Made by a program: the position numbers and the translations under genes
The notes under the pieces: generated by a model
What the model was told of the DNA's origin: nothing
Databases searched by the model: none
Seen by the model: only the letters and a program-made list of their open reading frames with translations
Assembly (NCBI GenBank): GCA_030015575.1
Contig: CM057337.1
Coordinates: forward strand, 293,594,044-293,658,043
Source of the DNA: Agapanthus africanus
Lineage: Eukaryota; Streptophyta; Magnoliopsida; Asparagales; Amaryllidaceae
Direction of reading: 5' to 3'
Length of the DNA: 64,000 bases
In this document: positions 48,690 through 59,974 of the stretch, one piece after another
Position numbering within the stretch: the stretch's first letter is position 1
Layout of the letters: each line of letters opens with the position of its first letter

Positions 48690-48815
48690 CACGAGGCCAG
48701 GTAAGTGCAGAGATAAGGGGAGGTTTTTCGACGCTTTCGCGAAGGTCCTTAATTAAATAACCCTTTATCTTTTGGCGGTTTCGCCGTGAACACTTTTCTA
48801 GACACCCCGTGAATG
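48690..48815 (-). other. GAAA-loop domain in the Gypsy-like leader, shared with the Copia leaders
   Basis: Aligns with 59085-59200 of E7: AGGTTTT, then CGCTTTCGCG (48732-48741; CGC-GAAA-GCG in sense), then TCCTTAATT, then a GC hairpin (GGCGGTTTCGCC at 48774-48785 against GGGGGCGTAGCCCC in E7), then CTTTTCTAGACACC. Short inserts separate the conserved pieces. Finding it in two superfamilies is unexpected. Confidence 0.6.
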
Positions 48816-49835
48816 ATAAACCGTTAAGCGGTGTTCTAAACACAGTCAACTTCTCCTAGTGAGCGCGAAGTCCTTAAGGCTTAAAGTCTATTTTCTTTTA
48901 AATTTTTGTGTAGGTAAACGTTATGCTCAAGTCTGTGATTTATGGGCCACGGAAAAGAGGATGGAATCCTTTACCGTATGTTGTGGGGTTGGCTTGCCCT
49001 TAAGTCCGTATTAATGTATGCAATGCACAATTCAATAAAAATTCTATAAATAATCAAACAATCGTTTTTTTATATTAAGCACGGCACTGCAACAAATACG
49101 GGTTATTCAATTTAGGCATTTGAAAGCGAACTTGCAAACAATCCTGTAAAGATATTATAGTGGATACGTCGGATTTGAGAAGAAGGTGTTAGTAAAATAC
49201 GTACCGAAAAAAATTTCGGGTTAAGAAACCCTAGTTGAAGTTAAATCCGAATAGCTTGGAATGTTCGCTTGCGCGGGTCAAACTACCTGGATCTTTGGCA
49301 CTGTACTTCACAATCACCTTAACTTTGAATGCAAACTTTGCTCCCCACGCTCGTAGCTCGCAAATCCGTAAAAATCTACAAATGTCAGAAAAAACGGATA
49401 TTAGTGCGAAAAAGCGATATGAATGGCCAAATACTTGCACACTAAAAATTATAAAATACAAACAACAAAAATGGGACAAAAATAGAATACTGAAGCACAG
49501 GGAAAATTTTGGAGCCAAAGGTGGAGATCAGGCCGGCGTGCTGGGAAATATAGGGTATGTCGCCGGTCCAAGTATGGAATTTGGGCTCCAAACTTCTTCT
49601 GTGATCACAGTGTTCCACTAGTGTCTCACTGGTATTGTTTATCATTTTATTTGAGATCCAGAGTGGTAGCAGGTACGAAATCCAGAGAACAAAAATGGTT
49701 TGATGTGTTAATTTTTTGTTTTGGTTTTGGTTTTTTCTTTTGAAATTTTAAGTTTGTTTTGAAAATTGGGTTAGTTGTATAAATGAGATGTACAATAATT
49801 AACCCGAAATAACAAGATTTAAAATGTTACCGTCT

Positions 49836-49852
49836 CCCCGGCAACAGAGCCA
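49836..49852 (-). other. Gypsy-like primer-binding site (Asp tRNA type)
   Basis: In sense TGGCTCTGTTGCCGGGG, close to the TGGCGCCGTTGCCGGGG site typical of plant Athila/Tat-type Gypsy elements, with mutations in the middle. Two bases separate it from the LTR end. Confidence 0.6.
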
Positions 49853-49854
49853 TT

Positions 49855-51154
49855 TGATCGCATGCCTTCGGCTTGTCGAGTTTTAAGAGTTCTAAAGTTT
49901 CACCGCGATCGGGACGTTGTCGTTTTGCAGCTAGCCGTGATGAGTACGGGTCGATCCATAGGGAGACGTAGTGTTTTACGATCTTGTTTTGACGAGTTAA
50001 TGCACGAGGAAGATTGTTCGTATTTATCCTATGTGTTATATCCAAAGTAAACGCTTGTTAGGATAAGATTGGATAGTGTAAGTTGAGGAAATCCGTATTC
50101 AAGTCTTTTGAGCCAAGTCTTGACCAATTGAAGCTAGAGCAATTGGCAACAACGTGGATTAGGGTGCTTAAGCACGGTATCGTGGAATCCGGCTTATTGA
50201 CCCTTGTCCATCCGTTCTTGTCTCTTGCATTCGCCTCCGGCCAAACCGAATGCAACCGGTCGCGGTTAGGAATCACCGATACCTTGGTATGGTAAGGTGC
50301 CTAACGGAGCGCTTGCGTAATGTTTAGGCGGAGTTCAATGGAAAAATAATGGGAAAAGGAAAGTGGAAATGGAAACCTTAACCTAAAATATCGTATTCTT
50401 TTCCTAACAACACATATTCACAAACATTACAACAACAAACCAAAAAAGCAAAAGAAAAGATAAACAAAGAAAAGAAAAGAACAATACATGTAAGTAAATG
50501 AAATGGTAAGAAATGGCAAGTAAGTAAAGCATGTAATTAAAGTGCAAGAAATGAAAAGAGCAAGAAAGTAACACTAAGAACCATAGAACACATTGCAAAC
50601 CATGGGTTCAATAGCCCAATCTTAAACTTGCAAGCTCAATGAAGAGGTTGCAAGATCAAGAAAGGACTAAGAACTCAAGGCAAATGAAGGCACAAAAGAG
50701 AAATCTTTATTAATTCCAAAAGAAGATACAACCCTTGAGATCAATTGCCAAAACTTAAAATTGGAAGCTCAATGAAGAGATTACAAGCTCAAGAGAAGGC
50801 AAAGAACTCAAGGGGAAGTTATGCTATGTACAAGAGAACAAAAAAGAAACAAAAATGAGCACTTGTAAAGAATAAAACTTGGCAAAAGTGAGACCCTTGA
50901 CCCCTTGCCTACTGCCTGCTTTTATAGGCAGAAAATAAAAATAAACAAACAATAAAATCATGGTTAGGAGGCAGCAAGGGAAGGCCCACAGAAGTCTGGA
51001 AGCATTTGGGAGTAGGGGGCCGGCCAAGGGGGTATTATGCTCGGCCCAATTCCGAGCTCTAGGGCTCGTGCTTAGTGTGATGGCTTGTGTGCTTCCTAAT
51101 ATCACTTTGGTGCTATTTGTTTTCATTAATTTGATCTGGTCTGCACCCAGTGAT
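49855..51154 (-). repeat. Gypsy-like 5' LTR, interrupted by E6
   Basis: Begins on the plus strand TGATCGCATGCC beside the primer site. It contains an imperfect tandem segment (AGCTCAATGAAGAG... at about 50633 and 50766). Its far end is hidden by E6, inserted at 51155. The plus-strand open frames at 49235-49621 and 50960-51262 cross element boundaries and are not genes. Confidence 0.5.
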
Positions 51155-52849
51155 TGTAGGGTCACTAGGCACTCTAGTAAGATTCTACAAGGCATCAACT
51201 ATGCCAAAATCAAAATTTTCAAGTGCCGAATAACCCAAGCAAGATCGTCGACTAGAGATTAGGTGAAAACTATGAGCAAGTAAACAACTTTACTTCTAAG
51301 AGAGCGGGAATACAACCTTTATAGACCGGTCCTTCACTTCAATAGCTCCGTATAGAAGCCCCCTTCGCTGCGATCATAAAACCCCAGACTCTAGAGAGGC
51401 ATCAGGAAGAAACGAACATGCTTGCTTCGATGACTTCGAGGCCGAAGATGATCTACGTCGTGGAGACACTAACTCAAGCTATTCCTTCACTAGGTCAAGA
51501 ACTTTGTGAAGAGAACACCCTCTACTAAATGGCAAGTAGTAGAGGATGATGAAGTAGGAAGGTTGCTCACTTTAGAATTGATTTTCTCACACTTTTTCTC
51601 AAACTCCATTAAAGCTAGAAAGCTTTTGTTGAATGAAGAAGAATAAGAAGAACTCTCTTGAATAATTCATCCAAATGAAAACTTATCCAATGAATTATTG
51701 CACCATGGTTGAGTTAAGCCCTCATGCTTAACTCATGTAGAGAATTAACCAAGGTATGAGGTTAAGGGTTGGGTTAACTAATATCCTAAGGAATGACAAA
51801 TGAGTTGACTTTGTCAATGTTTCTTGAAGCTTCATGAAGCTTGATAACTTTGACCAAAGTCTCATCTCTTTTGTTATTTGTTAGGAAATAAGTTAACCAT
51901 GATTTGATTTAGGTCTCATACACCCAACTTGTATGTATCATCAAGCATGATACAAACATGTACACTTGCATATATCACATATAAACAATGTGCACAATCT
52001 AGTGAGAAAATAAATCATAAGTGAGCTAATACTAGTTAATGTAATGTAATATATCAAATATATAATTATACATTAAATTATTAAATCAACTCTTGATTTA
52101 ATAATCCATCTTTAACCGACTAATATCTTGTGTAACAACTTATCGAATCAACACTTGATCCGATTACCCGGCCATATTGCATACAACCGATCAATGTCAC
52201 TAATCGCGAGAATAGAATACGGTATCTCATATCGTATCAATCTCGGTCCCGCACATATCAGATATGCGCTCCTACTCAATTTCGGTTGAGCCAGGAAACC
52301 CCTGTATAGGACTCTGGAAACTCGTCAATACGCCGGCAGTAGGTGATGATCATATCAAACACCCACAAGCCGCAAGCGGTCTGCTAAACGTAACGGCCAC
52401 CCGGGTATTGAGCGATCAGAAGATCAACAAGCAAGCCAGCTAGTACTCCTGCGAATCCAACCAATAACACTACCGTACAGTCCGGTCTCTTCGTCTAATA
52501 TGTCGCATATCTCGCCTAGGGGTGGTAAACGTCAGACCCTAGTAGCTTGATAAGTCGTGTCGATATGAGATCTATAACAGTTCGAGAAACTTCTGATAAC
52601 ACTTACTAGTAAATCTCAGCAACCCTGGCCAGGGATTTCTAGTTATAGCCAATCGAACACAGCGCAACATCAACTCCCTATACCGGGAGAGACGAAACCC
52701 CTCCTATCGCTCATTGCCTCCATGTGATTCGGGACTGTACCCAAAAGCCACCTTTTTGCATGCCATCTTGGACGTGGTATGATGGAAATCAAAGCACAGT
52801 GGGAATCACACAAGACTCTATGACGATCTCGGATCTACAGACTAACCTG
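51155..52849 (-). repeat. E6 3' LTR, first part
   Basis: Begins TGTAGGGTCACTAGGC (plus strand), a variant of the family A TGTAGGGTTCCTAGGC. Interrupted after ACTAACCTG (TSD ACCTG at 52845-52849) by E7. Confidence 0.9.
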
Positions 52850-54933
52850 TGTAAGTCCACGTTGCGACCCCCGGTTCTTACGGGGAGGCGGAAACGGTAT
52901 AAAAATCAAATTTTTAGCGCATGGGGCAACATGGACTAACAAAGTCGGGATCTTTTCTAAACTAAACTAGCTATCATGCTAAAGAGAGTTAGCTACTCGG
53001 ATAAAAGGTTATACCTAACTTGAACTCCTTCTTTTTGAAACCTTGTAGAGGTTGATGGTTCTTTCCTCGTTGCCTTCTTCCGTCAAAGATGGATCCACCT
53101 GAGGGTTCAACCTTCGGGCTCTTTCTCGAACTTAGAGTGAACTAGGATCTCCGGCTTGCTAAACCTTGAACCCTAGAGAGAGTAGAGAGTATCTATGGGG
53201 TGTTTTCTTTTCAAGGAGAGGGATTCTCAACACATGAGAAGGATTCTCCTTGAGCTTGAGGAAGAAGAAGATGAAATGAGGAGAGAGAATCAATATGATA
53301 GAATGAGCTCAATTTCCTTTTGCAACCATAACAAAAGGAAAAAGAATTATCTAATTAATAATAATAATTCAAAATGAAATAGTTGATGGTTGTATTTGGA
53401 ATGACAACTATCATCACTTCATTAAATGAATGTAAGCTAGAATCAAGGAGTATCCTTGCAAAGCAATGATGATGGTCAAACATTCAACCATGGTCAACAA
53501 GTCAACCATGGTCAACAAGTCAACAAAATCAACCATGACACAATTTCATTTAATTACTATTATTAATTTATATTTCATAAATCCATTAGGGTTTGGAAAA
53601 AGACGACTGTCAACTGTGCATACGCACCCGTTCCGAAACCCTAATGAAAGACCTCTTCCTCCGCCTCAAACAACTGTGCATACACACCTGCATTCTCGTT
53701 CCGAGGAACAAGAATACTGAGAGATAAAACCAACCCCAAAACATATAGCAGTATCTGGCGCAAACCAGAGCCTGCTAGTATAATCCGTCCGGACTCCAAA
53801 CCTGCACAAGTGCGCGGATGAGAACGAACCCTGCCGCAAAACCATGCGACCTCTACTCAGTTTTCCCCAGAGGCGAATAGCCCTCTGTGTGGGACTCTAA
53901 AGACTCGACGCTACGCTGGCAGTGGGTTTGACCACAGACCGCAAGCGGCACTAGCTGTGCGTAATGGTCCCCAGGTAGATGCCGATAAGAAGACTGACGA
54001 GGTAAAACCCATCTGAACTCCTACTGAGTCTGAATGTGACATTCTCCGTACAGTCCGGTCTGTTCGTCTGATACATCGCATGTCGGGCCTAGGGGGCGGT
54101 AAACGTCAGTCCCCCAATAGCGGTACAAGTCGTGTCAGAGTGAAGCCCAAAACACCCTTAGATAACACTGGAAACCTACCAGTATATCTCGCTTGCCCTG
54201 GCCAGAGACTACTCGTGTAATGGCTCTCCTAGACACAGCGCGATGTCAACTCCCAATACCGAGAGAGACGAATCCCGTCTAACCGCCACTGCTTCCAAGT
54301 GCTTCGGGACTGCACCTAACTACCACCTGTTTGCACGACTCCTTTGAGCCGTGGTAGGGTAGTAGTCAAAGTACAGTGGGAACACACTCGAGGCGAAGTG
54401 GCAGTGTCAAGTCAGCGGACTAAGCTGTACTCATGTCACCTGGGAACTGATAATTGACGATAGGTATAAAAACCAACCAGTCAGTTCCCGACGAGTCCTG
54501 TCCAGTGTACTCGTAACCTAACGAGCACCCGCATACTATCTCAAGTACGATGTACTGACGGCTGTGGGACAGACCGTCTCCCACACTGGGATGAGAAGCG
54601 CATGCGCTAGTCTACTCCGGAGTATCGATGCCCTGCCTCGATAGTCCTGCGACTAGGGACCTACATAAGGATGTGCTTATAGATTATCCAGCCCCCACTA
54701 GTGTGATTGCCATCACAACGCTGGTAATCAAGCAAAGATCCTAAGGGCTCCACTAATGCGTATAGGTGATATCGCAAAATAAACACATGTACACATTGAA
54801 GTAGAAACAAACCAAGTAGCATACTACCATTTTGAGCAAGATTGTATATACAAGGTGAATATCCCAAGCTTCTATTAAATAATATACAAACCAGTATGAT
54901 ACAGTAATGGCCTCTAGGGCATTTACACTAACA
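52850..54933 (-). repeat. E7 3' LTR (2084 bp)
   Basis: TGTAAGTCCACG...ACACTAACA on the plus strand. Antisense open frames such as 53195-53377 recur in the partner LTR by copying only. The all-family LTR block lies near 54050-54115. Confidence 0.95.
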
Positions 54934-54945
54934 ATCTCCCACTTG
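54934..54945 (-). other. E7 polypurine tract
   Basis: In sense CAAGTGGGAGAT, two bases beyond the pol stop codon and flush with the 3' LTR. Confidence 0.9.
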
Positions 54946-54947
54946 CA

Positions 54948-57900
54948 CTAAGGCCATGAACTGGCGTATCGAAGACCTATCATCTCGATTAGCCGCTCGA
55001 ACTGAGTCTGGGGCAGGGCCTTGGTGAATGGATCTGCAGTGTTTTCTTCTGAAGCAACCCTCCGAACCTCGATCTCCTTGCGATCCACGATCTCCCTGAT
55101 CAGGTGATACCGCCTCAAGATGTGCCTGGATCTCTGATGGGACCTGGGTTCCTTCGCTAAAGCTATAGCCCCGTTGTTGTCGCAATACAGAGGTATTGGG
55201 TCAACAATGGATGGAACCACCTGAAGTTCTTTCAAGAACTTCCTCATCCAGACAGCTTCTTTTGCGGCATCAGATGCAGCGATGTATTCCGCTTCCATCA
55301 TCGAGTCTGCAACGGTTTCCTGTTTGGAACTCTTCCAACACACCGCCCCTCCATTGAGGGTAAAGACAAAACCCGACATGGACTTGGAATCATCCTTGTC
55401 ACTCTGGAAGCTGGAGTCAGCAAAGGCCTCGATCTGGAGGTCTTTTCCGCCATACACCAAGAACATCTCCTTAGTCCTTCTCAGGTACTTGAGAATGTTC
55501 TTTACCGCTATCCAGTGTTTCTCCCCAGGGTTTGACTGATACCTGCTTACCACACTCAGTGCATAAGCTACATCCGGTCTGGTGCACAACATCGCATACA
55601 TTATAGAGCCTACCGCAGAAGCGTAGGGTATAATAGACATGCGATCCCTCTCCAAATCAGTCTTGGGGGACATCTCTTTAGAGAGGGTGATCCCGTGACA
55701 AGCCGGTAGATTACCGCGCTTGGAATCTTCCATACTGAATCTTTTCAGTACGGTGTCGATGTACCTGGACTGTGAAAGACCTAATATCCTCTTGGATCTA
55801 TCACGATGGATCCGGATCCCCAGGATGTATGAGGCATCACCCAGGTCTTTCATGGAGAACTTGTGTGACAAGAACCCCTTGACAGATTGTAGCATAGGAA
55901 TGTCATTTCCTATTAAGAGAATGTCATCCGCGTATAAAACGAGGAATACTACAGTTCTCGCTACAAATCTACTATAGATTCATGGTTCATCTGGATTTTT
56001 GATAAAGCCAAATTATTTGACCGTCTCATCAAAGCAGATTTTCCAACTCCGCGATGCCTGCTTTAGTCCATAGATGGACTTAAGCAACTTGCACACCTTT
56101 CCGCTGCTCCCACTCTGAATGAAACCCTCTGGCTGGTCCATATAGACACACTCCTCTAAATTTCCATTTAGAAAAGCGGTTTTTACGTCCATTTGCCAAA
56201 TCTCATAATCGTGGAAGGCAGCAATGGCAAGAAGGATCCGAATGGATTTCAGCATAGCCACTGGAGAAAAGGTTTCGTCATAGTCCAAACCAGGTCTTTG
56301 ACGGAAACCCTTTGCTATAAGTCTAGCTTTATAGGTCTCAACCTGTCCATCTACACCAATCTTCCTTTTGAAGATCCACTTGCATCCTACGGGTTTTACC
56401 CCGTCTGGAGCAAAGTCCAACGTCCATACTTTGTTGGTGTACATGGACTCCATTTCGGTCCGCATTGCATCCAGCCATTTTACCGAGTCAATGCTCTGAA
56501 CGGCCTGCTGGAAGCTAGTAGGCTCATCATAATCTATGATGCAATCCTCTCTATCCCCGTCTATGAGAAAACCGTAGTATCTCTCGGGTGGATGAGACTG
56601 CCTACTACTCCTGCGGAGCGGCGTAGGAATGTCCTGTTCTTTTGAACTTACTGGCTCTTCCAAGCTTTCAGTAATAGCTTGTGGTTCTGGAATTTCTTCC
56701 AGTTCTATTGCGTTCCCACTTATCTGGGTTTCCAAAAACTCAGTTTCCAAGAAGCGGGCATGTTGAGAAACAAAAACCTTTTGTTCCTCAGCGGAATAGA
56801 ACAGATACCCCCTGGAGTTCTTTGGGTATCCCACAAACTTACACTGTACCGAACATGCCTCGAGCTTGTCCGCATGCTGCTTTTTTACAAAAGATGGACA
56901 TCCCCATATCTTAAGGTACTTAAGACAGGGTTTCTTCCCACTCCACATCTGATATGGAGTGGTAGGCACAGTCTTGGTGGGAGCCTTGTTCAAGAGATAT
57001 GCAGCTGCTTCTAGTGCATAGCCCCAGAAAGATCGCGGTAACTCAGCCTTACTCTTCATGGAACGAACCATATCCAATAGGGTTCGATTCCTCCTTTTCG
57101 ATACACCGTTATGTTGCGGAGTGTATGGAGGAGTACGCTGAGAGAGAATTCCATTCTCTTTTAAATAGTCCAGGAACTCGGCACTCAAGTATTCACCACC
57201 TCGATCCGATCTTAGAATCTTAATACTTTTGCCTGTTTGTTTTTCAACTTCATTCTTGTAATCCCGAAATTTCTCAAAGGCCTCGGATTTGTGCTTCATT
57301 AAGAACACATGTCCATACCTAGAGAAATCGTCTGTGAAAGTAATGAAGTATGAATAACCGCTTCGCGCATGTGTAGACATTGGACCACACACGTCACTGT
57401 GTATGAGTCCCAAGAGTTCGCTCGCTTTTTCTCCGTGTCCAGTGAACGGAGTCTTTGTCATCTTTCCCATGAGACAAGATTCACAAGTGGCATAAGACTG
57501 ATACTCGAACGGATCCAAGTATCCTTCTTTATGTAACTTAGTCAACCGTGTCTCATTGATGTGACCCAGTCTACAATGCCATAAGAAAGCCTGATTGATA
57601 TCTGGAGACTTTCTTTTGTGTGTATTCTGGACATTGAAAATCTGTGGTTGGTTTAATACGTATATACCATTGCTCAGTGTACCTGACCCAAACAGAACTT
57701 GATTAAGGTGAATGTTTACAACATTACTTACAAACGCAAATTCATAACCTTCTTTAGAAACCAAAGATACAGAAATGATATTACAAGTTGCGTTGGGTAC
57801 AAAAAAGCAATTACGCAAAACCAAAACTTGCCCATCTGACATTCCCAGGTGATAGTCCCCCACGGCTTTAGCATCCATGCTAGCTCCGTTCGCAACTCTG

Positions 57901-58898
57901 AGGGTCATGTCACCTGCCTTCAAAAACCTACGGTTTCTCAACGCCTGCAAAGAATTACAGATATGAGATCCTGATCCGGTATCCAATACCCAGGAAGTAG
58001 AGTTTATAGAAAGACAGTTTTCAATAACATACACACCTGAAGCTGAAACCGCAACCTGCTTCAGTTCCTGTGTCCTGGCTTTCCAAGCCCTGCAATCTTT
58101 CTTCCAGTGTCCACTCTTATGACAATAGAAGCTTTCTTCCTTTCCCACAAGCTTCCCCGCAATCTTTGTTGCCTTTTCCTTTCCCTTCGTACCCACTTTA
58201 CTAACACCGCCCCTTGGTTTGGCGGGGGCTTTCTTCCTCTTTCCCTTGGCTTTCGCCTTGGATCTAGAAGAAGAAGATCCTCCTATAAACAAAGCGGGTG
58301 TTTCCCTACCTTTCTGTAGGGTGCCCTCTGCGCTCCTCAGCATGTTGAGGAGTTCTGAAAGTTCAACTTCTTTTTCTTGTAAGTTGAAGTTCAGTATAAA
58401 CTGGGCGTAAGTGGATGGAAGGGACTGGAGAATTAAATCCGTATGGAGTTCACTTTCAAACGTGGTCCCAAGTTCCGCGAGCTCCTCAGTGTAGCCAATC
58501 ATCTTAAGCACGTGGTCCGCTACCGATGATCCGACGGCCAACTTTGCCGAAAATAACTTCTTCGACACTTCGTATCTTGCGATACGAGACTGCTCTCCAT
58601 ACAGTTCTTTTGTATGAAGAAATATGGATTCCAAGTCCATATTCTCGTACCTCCTCTGATGTTCGTTGTCCATAGAGGCAAGCACGAGGCACCTGGCCTT
58701 CGCGCAATCAATCTCCCAAGTCTTACGGATTTCCTTATCCGCGACGCTGGAGGTGGGACCTGGGACGGGGGGAGCTTTGGTGGTAAGAAGATACCCCAGC
58801 TTGTCGTAAGTGATTGCCATTTTGACATTCCTGAGCCAATCTTTGTAGTTTGGCCCTGTCAGTATGTTTTTATCTAGAAGTAACTTAAGTCCAGTCAT
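54948..58898 (-). pseudogene. gag-pol: E7 Copia Gag-Pol polyprotein, two nonsense codons
   Basis: A single frame of about 1316 codons from ATG 58898 to the stop at 54948, interrupted only by TAA at 56013-56015 and TGA at 55980-55982, both in RT just before YADD. Order: UBN2-type Gag (residues 1-200, with LTGPNYKDW and LQSLPSTY); a Lys-rich linker; a zinc knuckle at about 256-269 whose first Cys is Ser (SFYCHKSGHWKKDC); protease DTGSGSHIC (306-314); the HHCC region (441-475); and the integrase core with Asp502, Asp565 and Lys601 where D-x35-E expects Glu. RT has MDVKTAFLNG (903-912) and YADDILLIG after the stops. RNase H has ADSSFQSD, MEAEYIA and CDNNGAIAL. Gag packages element RNA and the rest copies and integrates it. 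Angela/BARE-like. Confidence 0.95.
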
Positions 58899-59108
58899 TT
58901 CGATTTGGTCGCTGCAGGGGGAGAGAGAAGAAACACTTTAGCATGATGCTCTTGCAAGTTTAGAGTGGTTTTTAATTTGTCTAAACAGGATGGCTCCCAC
59001 TGTCTCTCGAATCCCTCCTCAAACCATAAAGGAAGAATCAGTCGGGATCAATCCCACCGCACAATACTTGCTTAACCGTTCAGCCAGGCCAGTGTCGGTA
59101 CTTCGAGG

Positions 59109-59153
59109 GAGGTTTTCCAACGCTTTCGCGAAGTTCCTTAATTTAAGAACCTC
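59109..59153 (-). other. GAAA-loop hairpin domain, E7
   Basis: GAGGTT (59109-59114) pairs with AACCTC (59148-59153) around CGC-TTTC-GCG (59121-59130), a GAAA-loop hairpin in sense RNA. A second hairpin, GGGGCGTAGCCCC, follows at about 59162-59174. Confidence 0.65.
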
Positions 59154-59394
59154 TTTTCCCTGGGGGCGTAGCCCCGCTAACACCTTTCTAGGCACCTACT
59201 AGGTTTATAGCATTGATTGTTTAGTGAGAAATTTCCCGAGGAGTAGCATATACTCACAGTAGGATCGGGATCCAAATATCATCGCGTGACGAAACTGAAG
59301 GAATCCTACCAGAATCATCACACTCCAAATGGTATGCAACTCTAGCAAGTTTCAGTACTTATGAAACTCCCGATGTGGATTTTTGCCCCATGCT

Positions 59395-59604
59395 CTTATG
59401 ACCTTGACGAAGGTCAACAAATCATAAGTCACATGTCAAGTTCTGCCCGTCATTATCCAGGTTAATTTGAACCCACCCGTATATACCCTTGACGAAGGTC
59501 AACAAGGCAATACGACTGTCCCAAACCAACGCATCTATCTATGCTACATATGAACACCCAACAGCTACCAATCTCTATGCCTTGACGAAGGTCAACAAAC
59601 ATAG
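59395..59604 (-). other. Triple hairpin array, E7
   Basis: Three identical copies of CCTTGACGAAGGTCAACAA (59402-59420, 59487-59505, 59580-59598), each between a different inverted pair: CTTATGA/TCATAAG (59395-59401, 59422-59428), CGTAT/ATACG (59478-59482, 59510-59514) and CTATG/CATAG (59575-59579, 59600-59604). The sense inner stem is TTGAC-CTTC-GTCAA. Each sense copy also contains TTGACC, the core of a WRKY-factor W-box, so a DNA role is an alternative. Confidence 0.85.
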
Positions 59605-59953
59605 CTTGAATACTATTGAATATTCATACGAAACGACGGAGGGCTACAAATGGTTTTGACGAAACCGTGAACGTAGTGAACTTGATATAATCGATGGAAC
59701 GAGATAGCTTTTAGAAGGAGTGGCTCAAGCTCCGCATTTAAAAGTTAGTTTTGAAAAGAACCGAGTGGTTTTTCGAAATTGTTCCAACGACTTTAACTTG
59801 GTTTATTATCTTGCATTAGTTCTTTTAATGCGTAATATTCTTGCATTAGTTCTTTTAATGCGTCCCATCATTTAATCCTACCATTGCAGAAAACAACCAA
59901 AATATGACGTACGCTTATGCCATTCACATTCGCCACGGGGCCCCGTCATCACC

Positions 59954-59974
59954 CGTTAGGTTACTTAACTAACG
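59954..59974 (-). other. CGTTAG/CTAACG leader hairpin, E7
   Basis: CGTTAG (59954-59959) and CTAACG (59969-59974) form a 6-bp stem with further TTA/TAA pairing inside. The same stem is seen near 25581-25602 (E5), 41527-41549 (E2), 10992-11012 (E3) and, shortened, at 32252-32274 (E4). Confidence 0.6.

Larger units (their letters stand above)
46186..51154 (-). mobile_element. Gypsy-like element, non-autonomous or truncated (host of E4 and E6)
   Basis: A minus-strand element of another superfamily. It has an Asp-tRNA-type primer site (49836-49852) next to an LTR-like stretch (49855-51154), a 1.4-kb leader, two short broken coding blocks (48033-48437 and 47101-47547), and then AT-rich sequence with two AAGTTTGGGG-type purine runs (near 46600 and 46720). 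No protease, RT, RNase H or integrase is visible. No second copy of the LTR start is seen left of the purine runs, so the 3' LTR is lost or lies beyond the left edge. Assignment to Athila/Tat-like Gypsy rests mainly on the primer site and purine runs. Confidence 0.5.

Noticed and set aside
49235..49621. Plus-strand 128-codon ORF
   Set aside because: It crosses the leader of the Gypsy-like element on the opposite strand, has no motif and no second copy; taken as chance.
53195..53377. Small plus-strand ORF, repeated at 61284-61466
   Set aside because: Antisense within the E7 LTR; it repeats only because the LTRs are copies.
56193..56645. Plus-strand 150-codon ORF
   Set aside because: Antisense shadow of the E7 RT region, which carries clear motifs on the minus strand.
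59402..59598. Regularly spaced short repeats that could suggest a CRISPR array
   Set aside because: Only three copies, repeats of 19 bp with unequal spacers, located in a plant retrotransposon leader and with hairpin-framing arms; no cas genes.
59404..59598. W-box (TTGACC) cluster as the sole explanation of the triple repeats
   Set aside because: The motif is lost or altered in E3 and E5 (TTGGCC), while the hairpin-framing arms remain, so RNA structure explains the conservation better; a DNA role is not excluded in E2 and E7.
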